From: Parasphingorhabdus sp.
GTDB taxonomy: Bacteria; Pseudomonadota; Alphaproteobacteria; Sphingomonadales; Sphingomonadaceae
Direction: 5' to 3'
Length of the DNA: 64,000 bases
Assembly: GCA_030373505.1 (NCBI GenBank)
Contig: JAUCYS010000008.1
Coordinates: forward strand, 100,986 to 164,985
Position 1 is the stretch's first letter; each line of letters starts with the position of its first letter. The notes under the pieces are model-generated. The model worked only from the letters and a program-made list of their open reading frames with translations. It did not search any database and was not told the origin of the DNA. Below are positions 1-8,643 of this stretch, in pieces. The translations under genes were made by a program, and so were the position numbers.

Positions 1-81
1 GCATTCGGCCACATAGGCGCGGTCGACCCTGCGAATGATGCTGTCACATATTTCTCGGATTGCTTCGGCATTCTCGCTCAT
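1..81 (-). CDS. N-terminal fragment of an unidentified protein (cut by window edge)
   Basis: Only the first 27 codons are visible, starting MSENAEAIREICDSI and running off the left edge without a stop. The ATG at 81 has an AGGA Shine-Dalgarno about 7 nt upstream, so this is a real start. It is the next gene after the Rieske alpha subunit on the same strand, separated by 190 nt that contain a strong hairpin. The position would suit a small oxygenase subunit or a SnoaL-like partner, but too little is visible to assign a family. Confidence 0.55.
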   Translation of the reverse strand, partial: MSENAEAIREICDSIIRRVDRAYVAEC

Positions 82-173
82 TTTTCGATCCTATTTCTGT
101 AAAGCAAGGCAGGTCCGAGATGGTCCAAGCTTGCATGGATTGTAAGTACAAATCACTGTTTGGCATCCTTCGC

Positions 174-185
174 CGCTATATAGCG
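174..185. promoter_or_regulatory. Perfect 12-bp palindrome in the Rieske downstream gap
   Basis: The bases CGCTATATAGCG form a perfect palindrome about 90 nt upstream of the start of the edge-cut gene. It could be an operator or part of a promoter for that gene. No regulator can be assigned to it from sequence alone. Confidence 0.25.
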
Positions 186-244
186 AGCGCTAGCTGCGTT
201 GCGAGCAAGAGATTTTGCAGCTCTGGACAGCTGGCAGGGATCCG

Positions 245-269
245 GGCAGGGAAAGTCCGTTTCCCTGCC
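245..269. terminator. 10-bp stem hairpin after the Rieske alpha subunit
   Basis: Two perfectly complementary 10-base arms (245-254 and 260-269) enclose a 5-base loop, 5 nt past the stop codon of the Rieske gene on the minus strand. No T-run follows in that direction, so it may be an mRNA 3'-end stabiliser or attenuator rather than a full intrinsic terminator. Confidence 0.45.
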
Positions 270-273
270 TAGC

Positions 274-1701
274 TTAATCAAGGCCAAGCAATTTGTTGTA
301 CACGTTATGGAAATGTCGGATGTTCGATTCTTGATAGCGGGCCAGCGTCATGAAGGCCTTCTCCGGTCTCGCCGCCTTAAGGCCTTTCTGGATCTCGACA
401 AGATTCGACATATCCTGATTGAGAATGTGGCCAACGACGCCCAGCGCCTCGCACTCGGAGGTCAGGTCATCAGGCCCCAGATCGATGGGCGGCGGCGGCG
501 GCGGTGCGCTCTGACCCTTGGGAATGCGGGCGGTAATGCGCACTTCCATGGTTGAAAGGTCTGGATCCCTGCCAACCGGCAGGAAGCGATACCACCAAGC
601 GAGCGCTTCACCCCACCAGGGATGATGATTGGGAAAGACAAAAGCTTTTGTCATGTCGAGGAAATAGGAATGCGGCTTGTCCGACAGGTCATATCCGCTT
701 GCCGCCTCAAGCGCCTGACGGCGCTGAATTGCGCACCATTCACGCGCCTGCGCTACGGTGTGAATATCCTCGAAAGAGGGGACAGGCAAATCCATGGTCA
801 GGCAAAATTGCCGTGCGCTTTCGAAGGGAGAGACTGAATCCTCAACCCACAGATCAGGGGCGACCGAAGGAGTGACGAGGCGATTGATGTGACTGTCACC
901 GTCATCCCAATTGTCATATTGGGAGTAGGCCGATCCGAAGAAGGGCATGCCGTCCCAGTGCGTTTCCAGCACATGATAGCCTTCCATGAAGGCTTCCTGC
1001 GTCAGCTTCCAGTTGCAGCGCACCTGCTTGCGCAAATGGACGACCGTGTACCGTTCTTCCATCGGATGATCGGCAAACATCGCGGGAATCGGACCGAGTG
1101 ATTTTTTGAAATCAATCGCCTCGGGGTCGGGATTGATGAAGACATTGCCGCCCCAACGACCGACCTGTACTTCTTGCAGTGCGTGATGCTCCTTTGATAC
1201 CGACGGGAAATCCTCTTGGCCGGGAACCCAGGCCAGGCTGCCATCGAGATTCCAGGTCCATGCGTGGAAAGGGCATCTGAAATCATCGCGATTTTCGGCA
1301 TGATCGCACAATCGGCGGCCGCGATGTGGGCAGCTGTTGTAGAAGGCCTTGATCTCGTCGGCTGCAGACCGGACGATGATGAAGGAGAGGTCGACGATGT
1401 CGTAAGTCAGCCGGTCGCCGACATTGGGAATATCTTCCTCGCGACACGCGACCTGCCACTGCTTCTTCCACAGATGCTCGACTTCCAGATCGACGAATTT
1501 CGGATCAATATATCGATCGAACGAGATCAGGCCTTCGACTTCGACCGGCTGTCCGCTCGGTTGTAATATCAGGGGAACGGGTTGATTATCTCCCGCCAAT
1601 ATATCTGCATAACTCGGCTTGCCGATCGAACTGGTACCAGGGGCAGGTTTGGTGACTTCGAAACCATAGGCACCCATTGACCGCAAGGGTATAATATTCA
1701 T
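274..1701 (-). CDS. Rieske non-heme iron ring-hydroxylating oxygenase, alpha subunit
   Basis: A 475-residue oxygenase component that would hydroxylate an aromatic or related substrate using electrons from a separate reductase. The Rieske [2Fe-2S] ligands are seen at about C124-x-H126 and C143-x2-H146. The mononuclear iron site is seen in the stretch EGYHVLETHWD, with histidines near 243 and 248. The acidic residue before the first histidine is Glu rather than the usual bridging Asp. The longer reading frame starts at 1782, but the ATG at 1701 has GGAGA about 7 nt upstream and begins MNIIPLRSMG, so I chose it. The gene follows the FAD oxidase gene in the same direction and is probably part of the same operon. 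No ferredoxin or reductase partner is visible in the window. The substrate is unknown. Confidence 0.9.
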   Translation of the reverse strand: MNIIPLRSMGAYGFEVTKPAPGTSSIGKPSYADILAGDNQPVPLILQPSGQPVEVEGLISFDRYIDPKFVDLEVEHLWKKQWQVACREEDIPNVGDRLTYDIVDLSFIIVRSAADEIKAFYNSCPHRGRRLCDHAENRDDFRCPFHAWTWNLDGSLAWVPGQEDFPSVSKEHHALQEVQVGRWGGNVFINPDPEAIDFKKSLGPIPAMFADHPMEERYTVVHLRKQVRCNWKLTQEAFMEGYHVLETHWDGMPFFGSAYSQYDNWDDGDSHINRLVTPSVAPDLWVEDSVSPFESARQFCLTMDLPVPSFEDIHTVAQAREWCAIQRRQALEAASGYDLSDKPHSYFLDMTKAFVFPNHHPWWGEALAWWYRFLPVGRDPDLSTMEVRITARIPKGQSAPPPPPPIDLGPDDLTSECEALGVVGHILNQDMSNLVEIQKGLKAARPEKAFMTLARYQESNIRHFHNVYNKLLGLD

Positions 1702-1830
1702 GATATCTCTCCACAAGTGATTACCCGGGGAGAAGAACAATCCTTCGGCGATTCGGATTTGACATCGATCAAACACCGCCATTTGGTGCAGTTCGGGGCA
1801 ACCGGTTGGCCAGCTGGAGTCAAATCAATT

Positions 1831-3222
1831 TCAGAACACCATCTTGCGATTGAGAATGCGGTCCGTATCGAGTGCGTTTCGCACTCGAACCATGGTTTCT
1901 AATGCTTGCGGGGTGATATGGGATGGCAAATAGTCGCGTTTTGAAGTGCCAATTCCATGTTCCGCCGTCAGGGCACCGCCAAATTCCTTCACCGCGCCAT
2001 AAACCACTGCCTCAATGTCGGCCTCCCGCGCGATGGTGTCCGGACCGACATGGACTCCTATGTGGATATTGCCGTCACCCAGATGCCCAAAGCTGATGGC
2101 CTTGAAAAAGCCGAATTGCGCATCGAGACGCTGGTATGCCGTGGCGACAAATTCTTCCGCCTGGCGGATATCGATGCTGATGTCGAAAGAGATGAACGGC
2201 CCCATCTCTTTCACCAGCAGTTCCGAACCCTCCCGGATGCGCCACAAGTCTTTAACCTGCTGGAGCGAACACGCGGTAACCGCATCGGTGAGCAGGCCAT
2301 CTTCCAGTGCCTGCTCCAGAAAGCCCTGCAAAGCCTCCGCATCAGCGGCTTCATCCATGCCCATCGTTTCAACGAGAATATAATATTTCTGGTCGGTTTT
2401 CAGCGGACTGCGATGCGGATCATGTTTTGCGATCACCGCATAATAGTCTTGCCACATGACTTCGAACGCCGACAATTGCTGCATCGAACGGGCGCGTTTG
2501 AGCAGATTCAGGACGGACGGATAGTCCGGCACGCTGATAAAGGCGAGGTTCTGGGTCGTTGGAAGCGGGACCAGACGCAAGACCGCGCGTGTCACAATCC
2601 CCAATGTTCCTTCGGATCCGATAAACAGCTGCTTGAGATCATATCCGGTGTTGTTCTTCAGAAACCGGTTCATCAGGTCGACGACCGTTCCGTCCCCGAG
2701 AACCGCCTCCAGTCCAAGGATGTTGGCGCGGGTCATCCCCCAGCGCAGCACCCGATTGCCCCCCGCATTTGTAGCAATGGTCCCACCGACCGTTGCGCTG
2801 CCTTTTGAGCCGAGATCGATGGGATATAGCAGGCCATGTTCGGCCGCGGCGCTTTGTATCGCTTCTATCGTGGCACCGGCTTCCACGATCGCCGTCTGGG
2901 TGACCGGATCGATTTCGATGATCTTCGTCATTCGTTCCAGCGATATCACAAGGTCGTCGGGGCCAGCGCTGGCGCCTCCTGCGACCCCGGTCCGTCCGCC
3001 ATGCGTGACAATTGGTTGGCCGGCGTCATGGCAGAGGGAGAGAATCTGCGACAGTTCCTCGCTGCTGGCCGGGCGAATGATGGCCGGGGAGCCGAGCGGA
3101 ACGTGACGGAACGGATCGCAGCTGCGGGCTGAAACGTCCTCACCGGTCAGTATTCCGCGCGGCCCAACTATGACCATGATCCGATCGAGCAGCGGGGACG
3201 AGTCTAGCGACATGCCGTTCAT
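1831..3222 (-). CDS. FAD-linked oxidase/dehydrogenase, GlcD / D-lactate dehydrogenase family
   Basis: A protein of about 463 residues with an N-terminal PCMH-type FAD domain (motifs PIVTHGGRTGVAGGA and TVGGTIATNAGGN) and a C-terminal FAD-oxidase domain ending in HLGDGNIHIGV and AEHGIGTSKRDYL, both typical of GlcD, D-2-hydroxyglutarate and D-lactate dehydrogenases. It should oxidise a 2-hydroxy acid or related alcohol. The frame extends to 3372, but that part only overlaps the upstream gene. The ATG at 3222 overlaps the stop of the VOC gene as ATGA, which suggests translational coupling. Another ATG lies 9 nt further in. The link with a glyoxalase-fold protein and a Rieske oxygenase points to catabolism of a hydroxylated aromatic or side-chain acid. 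Confidence 0.88.
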   Translation of the reverse strand: MNGMSLDSSPLLDRIMVIVGPRGILTGEDVSARSCDPFRHVPLGSPAIIRPASSEELSQILSLCHDAGQPIVTHGGRTGVAGGASAGPDDLVISLERMTKIIEIDPVTQTAIVEAGATIEAIQSAAAEHGLLYPIDLGSKGSATVGGTIATNAGGNRVLRWGMTRANILGLEAVLGDGTVVDLMNRFLKNNTGYDLKQLFIGSEGTLGIVTRAVLRLVPLPTTQNLAFISVPDYPSVLNLLKRARSMQQLSAFEVMWQDYYAVIAKHDPHRSPLKTDQKYYILVETMGMDEAADAEALQGFLEQALEDGLLTDAVTACSLQQVKDLWRIREGSELLVKEMGPFISFDISIDIRQAEEFVATAYQRLDAQFGFFKAISFGHLGDGNIHIGVHVGPDTIAREADIEAVVYGAVKEFGGALTAEHGIGTSKRDYLPSHITPQALETMVRVRNALDTDRILNRKMVF

Positions 3223-3689
3223 CGGGAAGTCGCGGACGGCTGCCGGTTCACCTGAATCAGTTCGATAGCATAGCCATCCGGATCCTGGACAAAGGCAAGC
3301 TGCGGCGCCCCTTCCAGCATCGACTTGGGAGCGGAGCCCTGACGACCGCCAAATTGGGTGAGGCGCGACCACATGGCCGGTACGTCGGGAACGCCGATCG
3401 CGATATGGCCATAGCCGGACCCGTGCGAATAGTCGGCCTCTTGATCCCAGTTATAAGTCAGCTCCAGAGCGGCTGGCCCGTCCCGATAACCGGCGTAGGA
3501 AAGGAACAGGATCGAAAAGCGCCCCTGCTCGAAATCATAACGGTCGAGCAATTGCATGCCAAGACCGTCGCAATAGAAGCGCAACGACGCATCGATATCA
3601 CGCACGCGAAACATGCTGTGCAAAATGCGAGGCGTCTGCGTGTCTTCACCCCAGACCCACAATGGATCGACATCGCTCTCTTGAGACAA
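3219..3689 (-). CDS. VOC-superfamily protein, lactoylglutathione-lyase (glyoxalase I) type
   Basis: A 156-residue protein made of two beta-alpha-beta-beta-beta modules. The four metal ligands of glyoxalase I are all in place: H24 (ILHSMF), E76 (ALELTYNW), H95 (YGHIAIGV) and E143 (YAIELIQ). True glyoxalase I is possible, converting the methylglyoxal-glutathione hemithioacetal to lactoylglutathione. Its place ahead of a GlcD-type oxidase and a Rieske oxygenase suggests a pathway-specific lyase, isomerase or extradiol-like role instead. It is the first gene after the AraC regulator on this strand, and its stop overlaps the start of the flavin oxidase. Confidence 0.85.
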   Translation of the reverse strand: MSQESDVDPLWVWGEDTQTPRILHSMFRVRDIDASLRFYCDGLGMQLLDRYDFEQGRFSILFLSYAGYRDGPAALELTYNWDQEADYSHGSGYGHIAIGVPDVPAMWSRLTQFGGRQGSAPKSMLEGAPQLAFVQDPDGYAIELIQVNRQPSATSR

Positions 3690-3780
3690 ATGAAATTCCT
3701 TTCCCGTTCAAGTGGAATGAATCGTCTGTCTCACAGCCGCTTTGTCCATCGCTGCCAATATTTTTGCCGGGTGATGCTTT

Positions 3781-4824
3781 TTAGGCCGCCTCGGGAATCA
3801 TTTCCCTGTGGTCATGGTCCTGATTCCCGCTGAGAGTCATGGCTTTATCCATTTTCTGGAAATGCTTGGCCCGATATTCACGCGGTGGCATGCCGTAATT
3901 TGCCTTGAACATTCGGCTGAAATGAGCCGCGCTTTTGAAACCGGACATATAGGCGATCTCGTGAATGGGATAATCCCTTGTCTTCGGCGAGATGAGCCAG
4001 TCCCTGGCTTTCGGCAGCCGGTTGCTCCAGACCAGTTCGGAAAAGGACGTATTCACGGCCTTCAGGAGGAAGCACAAATAGCGCGGCGAAATACCGCAAG
4101 AGATGGCCACCTTGTCATAGCTGAGCTCCGGATCGGAAAGATTCTTCAGGATGAAGCTCTCGATATCGCTAAGCCGGCGATCGACCAATGTCTGGCGTTT
4201 GGGCATGTTGATATCACTGTTGCGCAAAAGCTTGGCAACGGCTTCCAGCAGTGCATGGGACAGGTTCTCCGCAATGTCGTTGCCCAGCGTGGATCCATGT
4301 TTCACGATAACGTCGAACAACTCGCGAACCATCTCTCCATCGATCGATTCGAGCGGGAATGGATCCGAAAAGCGATCTGCTTCCTGCAGATGGCTGCTGA
4401 AAATATCTGGCGGTATCAATATTTGATAAGAAAAATGGTTGGCTTCCGGAGAGCTTTTCAGGGATGCCGTGAAGGGAACATTGGAATCCAGCAATCCTGC
4501 CTGTCCGGCCAGAATTTCGGTGGTCCCGCTCCCTCTCACTATTTTTACGGAGCCGCTGTTGACGATCCACAGCACACGCAAGCCTACGTGATTTTTGCGG
4601 ACATGATGAGGCCGTCGCCGGAAGGTCACCTCATCTCGCGTGGTGATTCTGGTAATGGAAAGGGGAGAACTGAGCGCCTTTTCCATCTCGACGTCCCGGA
4701 AGTCGCCGGAGGCACTCTCCAGGTCGCCGTCATAGAATTCTCGTCGCACGATCGCGGAATAGGCATTGTAGGCAGCCATAGTCGGCGCCGAACGCATCGA
4801 TGTACCCGAAAAGATCTTTTCCAT
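3781..4824 (-). CDS. AraC/XylS-family transcriptional regulator
   Basis: A 347-residue protein. The last ~100 residues carry the two helix-turn-helix motifs of the AraC family (YDKVAISCGISPRYLCFLL, then IHEIAYMSGFKSAAHFSRMF followed by YGMPPREYR). The N-terminal ~200 residues match the AraC-like ligand-binding half (the AraC/NimC binding-domain type found with XylS-like activators). The frame opens at 4935, but the ATG at 4824 has a perfect AGGAGG 6 nt upstream and was chosen. The gene lies at the head of the VOC-oxidase-Rieske run and diverges from the reductase at 5194. A direct repeat in that gap is a candidate binding site. Confidence 0.9.
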   Translation of the reverse strand: MEKIFSGTSMRSAPTMAAYNAYSAIVRREFYDGDLESASGDFRDVEMEKALSSPLSITRITTRDEVTFRRRPHHVRKNHVGLRVLWIVNSGSVKIVRGSGTTEILAGQAGLLDSNVPFTASLKSSPEANHFSYQILIPPDIFSSHLQEADRFSDPFPLESIDGEMVRELFDVIVKHGSTLGNDIAENLSHALLEAVAKLLRNSDINMPKRQTLVDRRLSDIESFILKNLSDPELSYDKVAISCGISPRYLCFLLKAVNTSFSELVWSNRLPKARDWLISPKTRDYPIHEIAYMSGFKSAAHFSRMFKANYGMPPREYRAKHFQKMDKAMTLSGNQDHDHREMIPEAA

Positions 4825-5193
4825 TTCAGTCCTCCTATCCATTGATACCATTATTATTATGATTGCATCGCAGAGCGATCCGGAAAGGGGCGTTTCGCCC
4901 TTCCCTCGGAACAGACATCCATCATCTGCAATCAACTATGGTTGTTTCGTGAATGATTATTCACCATCATGAATTTAGAGTCAAGAGCGGATAATCAAAC
5001 GGGATATCACCGTGACAAAAAAGACCGCATTACCAACCGATAACAGCAGCGAACGGGGCATCGCGACGAGACGGCCGGCTATTGACCGTGTCTGAAATCA
5101 CTATTGACCAGCAGCCGTTACACCATGGCTGCTTTCTCAATGTCCGTCCATGATTAGCTAACTCATGAATCTGTAAATTTTAGGAAGAATAGT
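4825..5193. other. Divergent intergenic region between araC-type and reductase genes
   Basis: This 369-nt gap holds the divergent control region. No open frame longer than about 25 codons with a ribosome site was seen. Its AT-rich left part (about 4840-5000) may hold the AraC gene promoter. The direct repeat at 5079-5109 is annotated separately. Confidence 0.5.
5079..5109 (+). promoter_or_regulatory. Direct repeat CTATTGACC x2, spaced 22 bp: candidate AraC operator
   Basis: The 9-mer CTATTGACC occurs at 5079-5087 and again at 5101-5109, 22 bp apart start to start, on the coding strand of the reductase whose GTG is at 5194. AraC/XylS proteins typically bind direct repeats about two helical turns apart just upstream of the promoter they activate. 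The neighbouring AraC gene is therefore the obvious candidate binder. This is inference from spacing and position. Confidence 0.5.
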
Positions 5194-6195
5194 GTGAAGT
5201 GTTTCGAAATTGCAGCAAATCCATCGATCGCTTCTCTGGGCTCCGTCGAACGGGATCAGGTCGAGCCGTCCGGCGATGATCTGCTGGTTCGCATCGAAGC
5301 CAGTTCTCTCAATTTCCATGACTATCTGGTCGTAACGGGCGCGATCAAGGTCGCGCCTGGCCGGGTGCCACTTTCGGATGGTGTTGGCATTGTCGAAGAA
5401 TGCGGCCCAGACTCGACCCGTTTCAGGCCGGGAGACAGGGTCATGGGTACCTTTTTTGCCGACTGGCCCGACGGACCGCCAACCGCTGCCGGAACGGGAA
5501 GGATGCTGGGAGACCATGTCGACGGGTTCGCATCGCGCTATGTCACGATGTCAGAGAAACGCTTCACGCGCGCGCCAGCGGGACTCAGCCCTGCCGAGGC
5601 CGCTACCCTGCCTTGTGCAGGCCTGACTGCCTGGCGGGCGACCGTGATTGAAGGCAATATCAAGCCTGGCGACACCGTTCTGGTCCAGGGGACCGGCGGC
5701 GTGTCGGTTTTTGCGGCGCAGTTTGCCCGGATGGCCGGGGCCAGGGTGATCGCCACATCCTCTTCGGCCGAGAAGGGGGAGAGGATGAAGGCGCTAGGGG
5801 TCGAGGAAGTCGTCAACTACAGGGAAAATCCTGAATGGGGCGATACAGTGAAGCAGCTCAGCGACGGCGGCGTGGATCATCTGGTCGAGGTCGCCGGAGG
5901 AGATCTTGCACAGTCTCTCCAGGCGCTGCGGGTTGACGGCAGCCTGTGCCTTGTCGGCGCGTTGACCAGGCAACCCATCGCGTTCCCGGCGCCGTATATG
6001 ATATACGGCAATCTTCATGTCTCCGGAATTACCGTGGGAAGCCGGCAGCAGCAGCTTGATATGGTCAAGGCCGTTGAAACCGGCGGATTGCGTCCGGTGA
6101 TCGATTCCGTTCACTCTTTCCATGATTTGCCAGAGGCTTTTGGAGCGCTGAAGCAACAAAGGCACTTTGGCAAAATTGCCATAGAATACGACTAA
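5194..6195 (+). CDS. Medium-chain dehydrogenase/reductase, quinone-oxidoreductase-like (NAD(P)H)
   Basis: A 333-residue MDR-superfamily enzyme with an N-terminal GroES-like domain (about 1-120) and a Rossmann domain whose nucleotide-binding loop reads VLVQGTGGVSVFAAQFA (about 165-185). The four-cysteine structural zinc lobe of classical zinc alcohol dehydrogenases is absent, which favours an NADPH:quinone oxidoreductase or enoyl-reductase-like member. It starts with GTG, with AGGAAGA about 6 nt upstream. It diverges from the AraC gene and has a candidate AraC site about 90 nt ahead of it, so it is probably part of the same inducible pathway. Confidence 0.85.
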   Translation: MKCFEIAANPSIASLGSVERDQVEPSGDDLLVRIEASSLNFHDYLVVTGAIKVAPGRVPLSDGVGIVEECGPDSTRFRPGDRVMGTFFADWPDGPPTAAGTGRMLGDHVDGFASRYVTMSEKRFTRAPAGLSPAEAATLPCAGLTAWRATVIEGNIKPGDTVLVQGTGGVSVFAAQFARMAGARVIATSSSAEKGERMKALGVEEVVNYRENPEWGDTVKQLSDGGVDHLVEVAGGDLAQSLQALRVDGSLCLVGALTRQPIAFPAPYMIYGNLHVSGITVGSRQQQLDMVKAVETGGLRPVIDSVHSFHDLPEAFGALKQQRHFGKIAIEYD

Positions 6196-6341
6196 TCTAA
6201 GATTATTCTGGAACGAAAACGCACGGTTGGCTAGTCGGGCGAGGGGGGTGGCGAACGTAAATGGATAGACGAGGCAAGCGAAAATGAAATCAGGGGCAGA
6301 AGCAAACGGCGAAAAAAAGGCAGAATCTACCTTTAGATTAT

Positions 6342-7178
6342 ATGCCCAATCCGGGGTCAGAGCATATATTGTTTCGAGCCAGGTTTTTGGACCCGGTCAT
6401 GGGCGATAAGCAAGCGACTGCCGCCGTCAAAAAGCCGAGCACAGTCGTACAAACCATCCTCATCTTGCGCCTTCTTGCCACCATGCGCAGGCCAATGGGT
6501 GTGAACGCGATTGCGCGCGAATTGGGCATCGCGCCAAGTTCCTGTTTCAAAATCCTCAAGCAACTGCATGAAGAGAGCTTTGCGGAATTTGACCCTGACA
6601 CGAAATGCTACACGCTTGGCGGCGGCGCTGCGCTCCTCGCGTCCCGCGCCCTCGATCCCCAGAATATATTCTCCCAGCTTCACTCGGAGCTGGAAAGATT
6701 TGCCGTGGCTTACGATGTTTCCATCGGGTTCTGGCGGCGCGTGGCGGACAACCGGATCATCCTGATGGGATTTATCGAAACGCAGAGCCTCATGCGCATC
6801 CACATGTCGATCGGCCAAAGAGTCCCGATGCTGGTGGGTGCCGTGGGTCGCGCCTTTGCAGCCGAGCTGGGTCTGACGAACGAGCAAATCGAAAGCGAAT
6901 TCGCAAAACTGCGCTGGCAGCGGCCTCCCAGCATGGCCGATTTCCAGGAGGATATCGAACTTTGCCGCCGTCGCGGCTATGCGGTGGATCGCAACAATTT
7001 CGACGCCGGCGTGACGACCGTTGCGGTTGCTCTTTCCGACGCGCAGGACCATTTGCGCTATGGAATCTCTGCGATCCGGTTCAGCGCGAATGAATCGGAA
7101 CCGGATACGCACGAAATTGGTGCGGCTCTGGTCGAGCTGAAGCAAAATCTGGTCCGCCGCTGGCAACAGCAGAGATAA
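6342..7178 (+). CDS. IclR-family transcriptional regulator
   Basis: A protein of up to 278 residues with an N-terminal winged helix-turn-helix (MGVNAIARELGIAPSSCFKILKQL, about residues 51-75) and a C-terminal IclR effector domain (about 105-270; note SLMRIHMSIGQRVPMLVGAVGRAF and FDAGVTTVAVAL). IclR proteins control catabolic operons for aromatics and short acids. The start is uncertain: the ATG at 6342 lacks a clear Shine-Dalgarno, and the ATG at 6399 would give a 259-residue protein closer to the family norm. It lies between the reductase and the racemase gene and may regulate either side. Confidence 0.88.
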   Translation: MPNPGSEHILFRARFLDPVMGDKQATAAVKKPSTVVQTILILRLLATMRRPMGVNAIARELGIAPSSCFKILKQLHEESFAEFDPDTKCYTLGGGAALLASRALDPQNIFSQLHSELERFAVAYDVSIGFWRRVADNRIILMGFIETQSLMRIHMSIGQRVPMLVGAVGRAFAAELGLTNEQIESEFAKLRWQRPPSMADFQEDIELCRRRGYAVDRNNFDAGVTTVAVALSDAQDHLRYGISAIRFSANESEPDTHEIGAALVELKQNLVRRWQQQR

Positions 7179-7231
7179 TCTTCGCTATTTTACCGGCACC
7201 GACCGCACAATGCAGTGCCCGTCCGCTCAAC

Positions 7232-8329
7232 TCAGGTCCATTCCGACAGAATATCTTCGGCCAACCACTGTTTATCCGATGGCGCCCACTGGACTGTAGC
7301 CGGAGTGCCTGAAAAGCGCGGTGCGGGGGCTACCTGCCGAACGCCGCCCACGTCGACAAACACCTCGCGAGCAACCTGATGCGGGTGGCTTGGCACCTCT
7401 TCCAAGGCAAGAACAGGGGCAAAGCAGACATCGGTGCCTTCCATGATCTCGCACCATTCGTCGCGCGTTCTGGTGCGAAAAATCTCGCGCAGCGTTTCGC
7501 GCATCTCCGGCCATTTGCTGCGATCCATCTGCTGATGGGACAGCTTTTCCGCCGCGCCGGTCTTTTCGAGAAGCAAGGCGTAAAATTGTGGCTCGATCGA
7601 TCCGATCGCAACGAACTTGCCATCGGCACATTCATAATTTCCATAGAAATGCGCGCCGCCATCAAGCAAATTCGCTTCGCGCTGATCTTTCCAGTCGCCG
7701 CTTCCGCGCATATCGTGAAAGAGCGTGCCGAGATAGGTTGCGCAATCGGTCATCGCGACATCGACCACCTGGCCCTTGCCGGTCGTTCGGGCGTGAATCA
7801 GCGCCGAAAGCATGCCGGCGATCAGGAACATCGAGCCGCCGCCATAGTCGGCGCCGAGATTGAGCGGCGGCACCGGTCTCTCTTCTGGCCCGATCGCGTG
7901 GAGCAGGCCGGTGAGAGCGAAATAGTTGATGTCGTGGCCTGCGGCCTGCGCCAGTGGCCCATATTGCCCCCATCCTGTCATCCGCCCGTAAACAAGCGCG
8001 GGATTGCGGGCCAGCATCACATCGGGACCCAGTCCCAGCCGCTCCATGACGCCCGGCCGGTTGCCTTCGAATATAATGTCGGCTTTCTCTATAAGACTCA
8101 GGCAGGTCTCGACCGCTTCTGGCGTTTTCAGGTTCAGGCCGATGCGTTTGCGCCCTCTGGCATCGCTTCTTGTCGCTCGCGGTGCCGGCGCGCCGTCGCG
8201 GGCGATTTCAACAACCTCCGCGCCGAGGTCGGATAGCACCATGCCGGCGAAGGGCCCGGGCCCAAGTCCTGCAAATTCGATTACTTTAACGCCAGCCAGT
8301 GGTCCGCTTGCCATATATTTGTCCTTCAT
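7232..8329 (-). CDS. Alpha-methylacyl-CoA racemase, CaiB/BaiF (family III CoA-transferase) fold
   Basis: A protein of about 365 residues that would interconvert the (2R)- and (2S)-methyl-branched acyl-CoA epimers so that an S-specific acyl-CoA dehydrogenase can act. The catalytic His/Asp pair of the racemase subgroup is visible in AGHDINYFALTG (H132) and GADYGGGSMF (D161). This distinguishes it from true CoA-transferases of the same fold. The start at 8329 has GGAG 6 nt upstream; an alternative at 8314 (MASGPLAG) also has a plausible site. It is divergent from the phosphotransferase/acyl-CoA dehydrogenase genes, a grouping common in isoprenoid and steroid side-chain catabolism. Confidence 0.86.
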   Translation of the reverse strand: MKDKYMASGPLAGVKVIEFAGLGPGPFAGMVLSDLGAEVVEIARDGAPAPRATRSDARGRKRIGLNLKTPEAVETCLSLIEKADIIFEGNRPGVMERLGLGPDVMLARNPALVYGRMTGWGQYGPLAQAAGHDINYFALTGLLHAIGPEERPVPPLNLGADYGGGSMFLIAGMLSALIHARTTGKGQVVDVAMTDCATYLGTLFHDMRGSGDWKDQREANLLDGGAHFYGNYECADGKFVAIGSIEPQFYALLLEKTGAAEKLSHQQMDRSKWPEMRETLREIFRTRTRDEWCEIMEGTDVCFAPVLALEEVPSHPHQVAREVFVDVGGVRQVAPAPRFSGTPATVQWAPSDKQWLAEDILSEWT

Positions 8330-8643
8330 CGCTTTCTCCGCGTCGGGACGGCAGCGACATATGTTCGCCATCACCCGCCCCTCTGCGTGCCCGTCGGCAT
8401 CCTGATGGGAATGCTATATAGGGGATGAACGGCAAACATCCGTTTCCGCCACTTGCAAGCGCGCTGGTCCTCAGCGGTAATGAAACGGCTCCGGATCTTT
8501 CCTCGCTGTCCTGCGGAGAAGGCCGAGCCGTGCACCTCCCCCTTTGTCTGCTCTTAACTTCCCCTTGTGCTCCAACTGCAATCCGCGCCTGCCGCCTTGT
8601 CATCCCCTCTGCATCGGGACCATGGCCGTTTCAGGAGCGAAGA
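8330..8643. other. Divergent intergenic region between racemase and phosphotransferase genes
   Basis: This 314-nt gap separates two divergent genes and must contain both promoters. An open frame runs through it in phase with the downstream kinase-like gene, but it has no ribosome site or family resemblance, so I treat it as non-coding. No clear operator was seen. Confidence 0.45.

Noticed and set aside
8425..8643. N-terminal extension of the phosphotransferase
   Set aside because: The extra 73 residues are Pro/Cys/Leu-rich without domain similarity, and a good Shine-Dalgarno marks the ATG at 8644.
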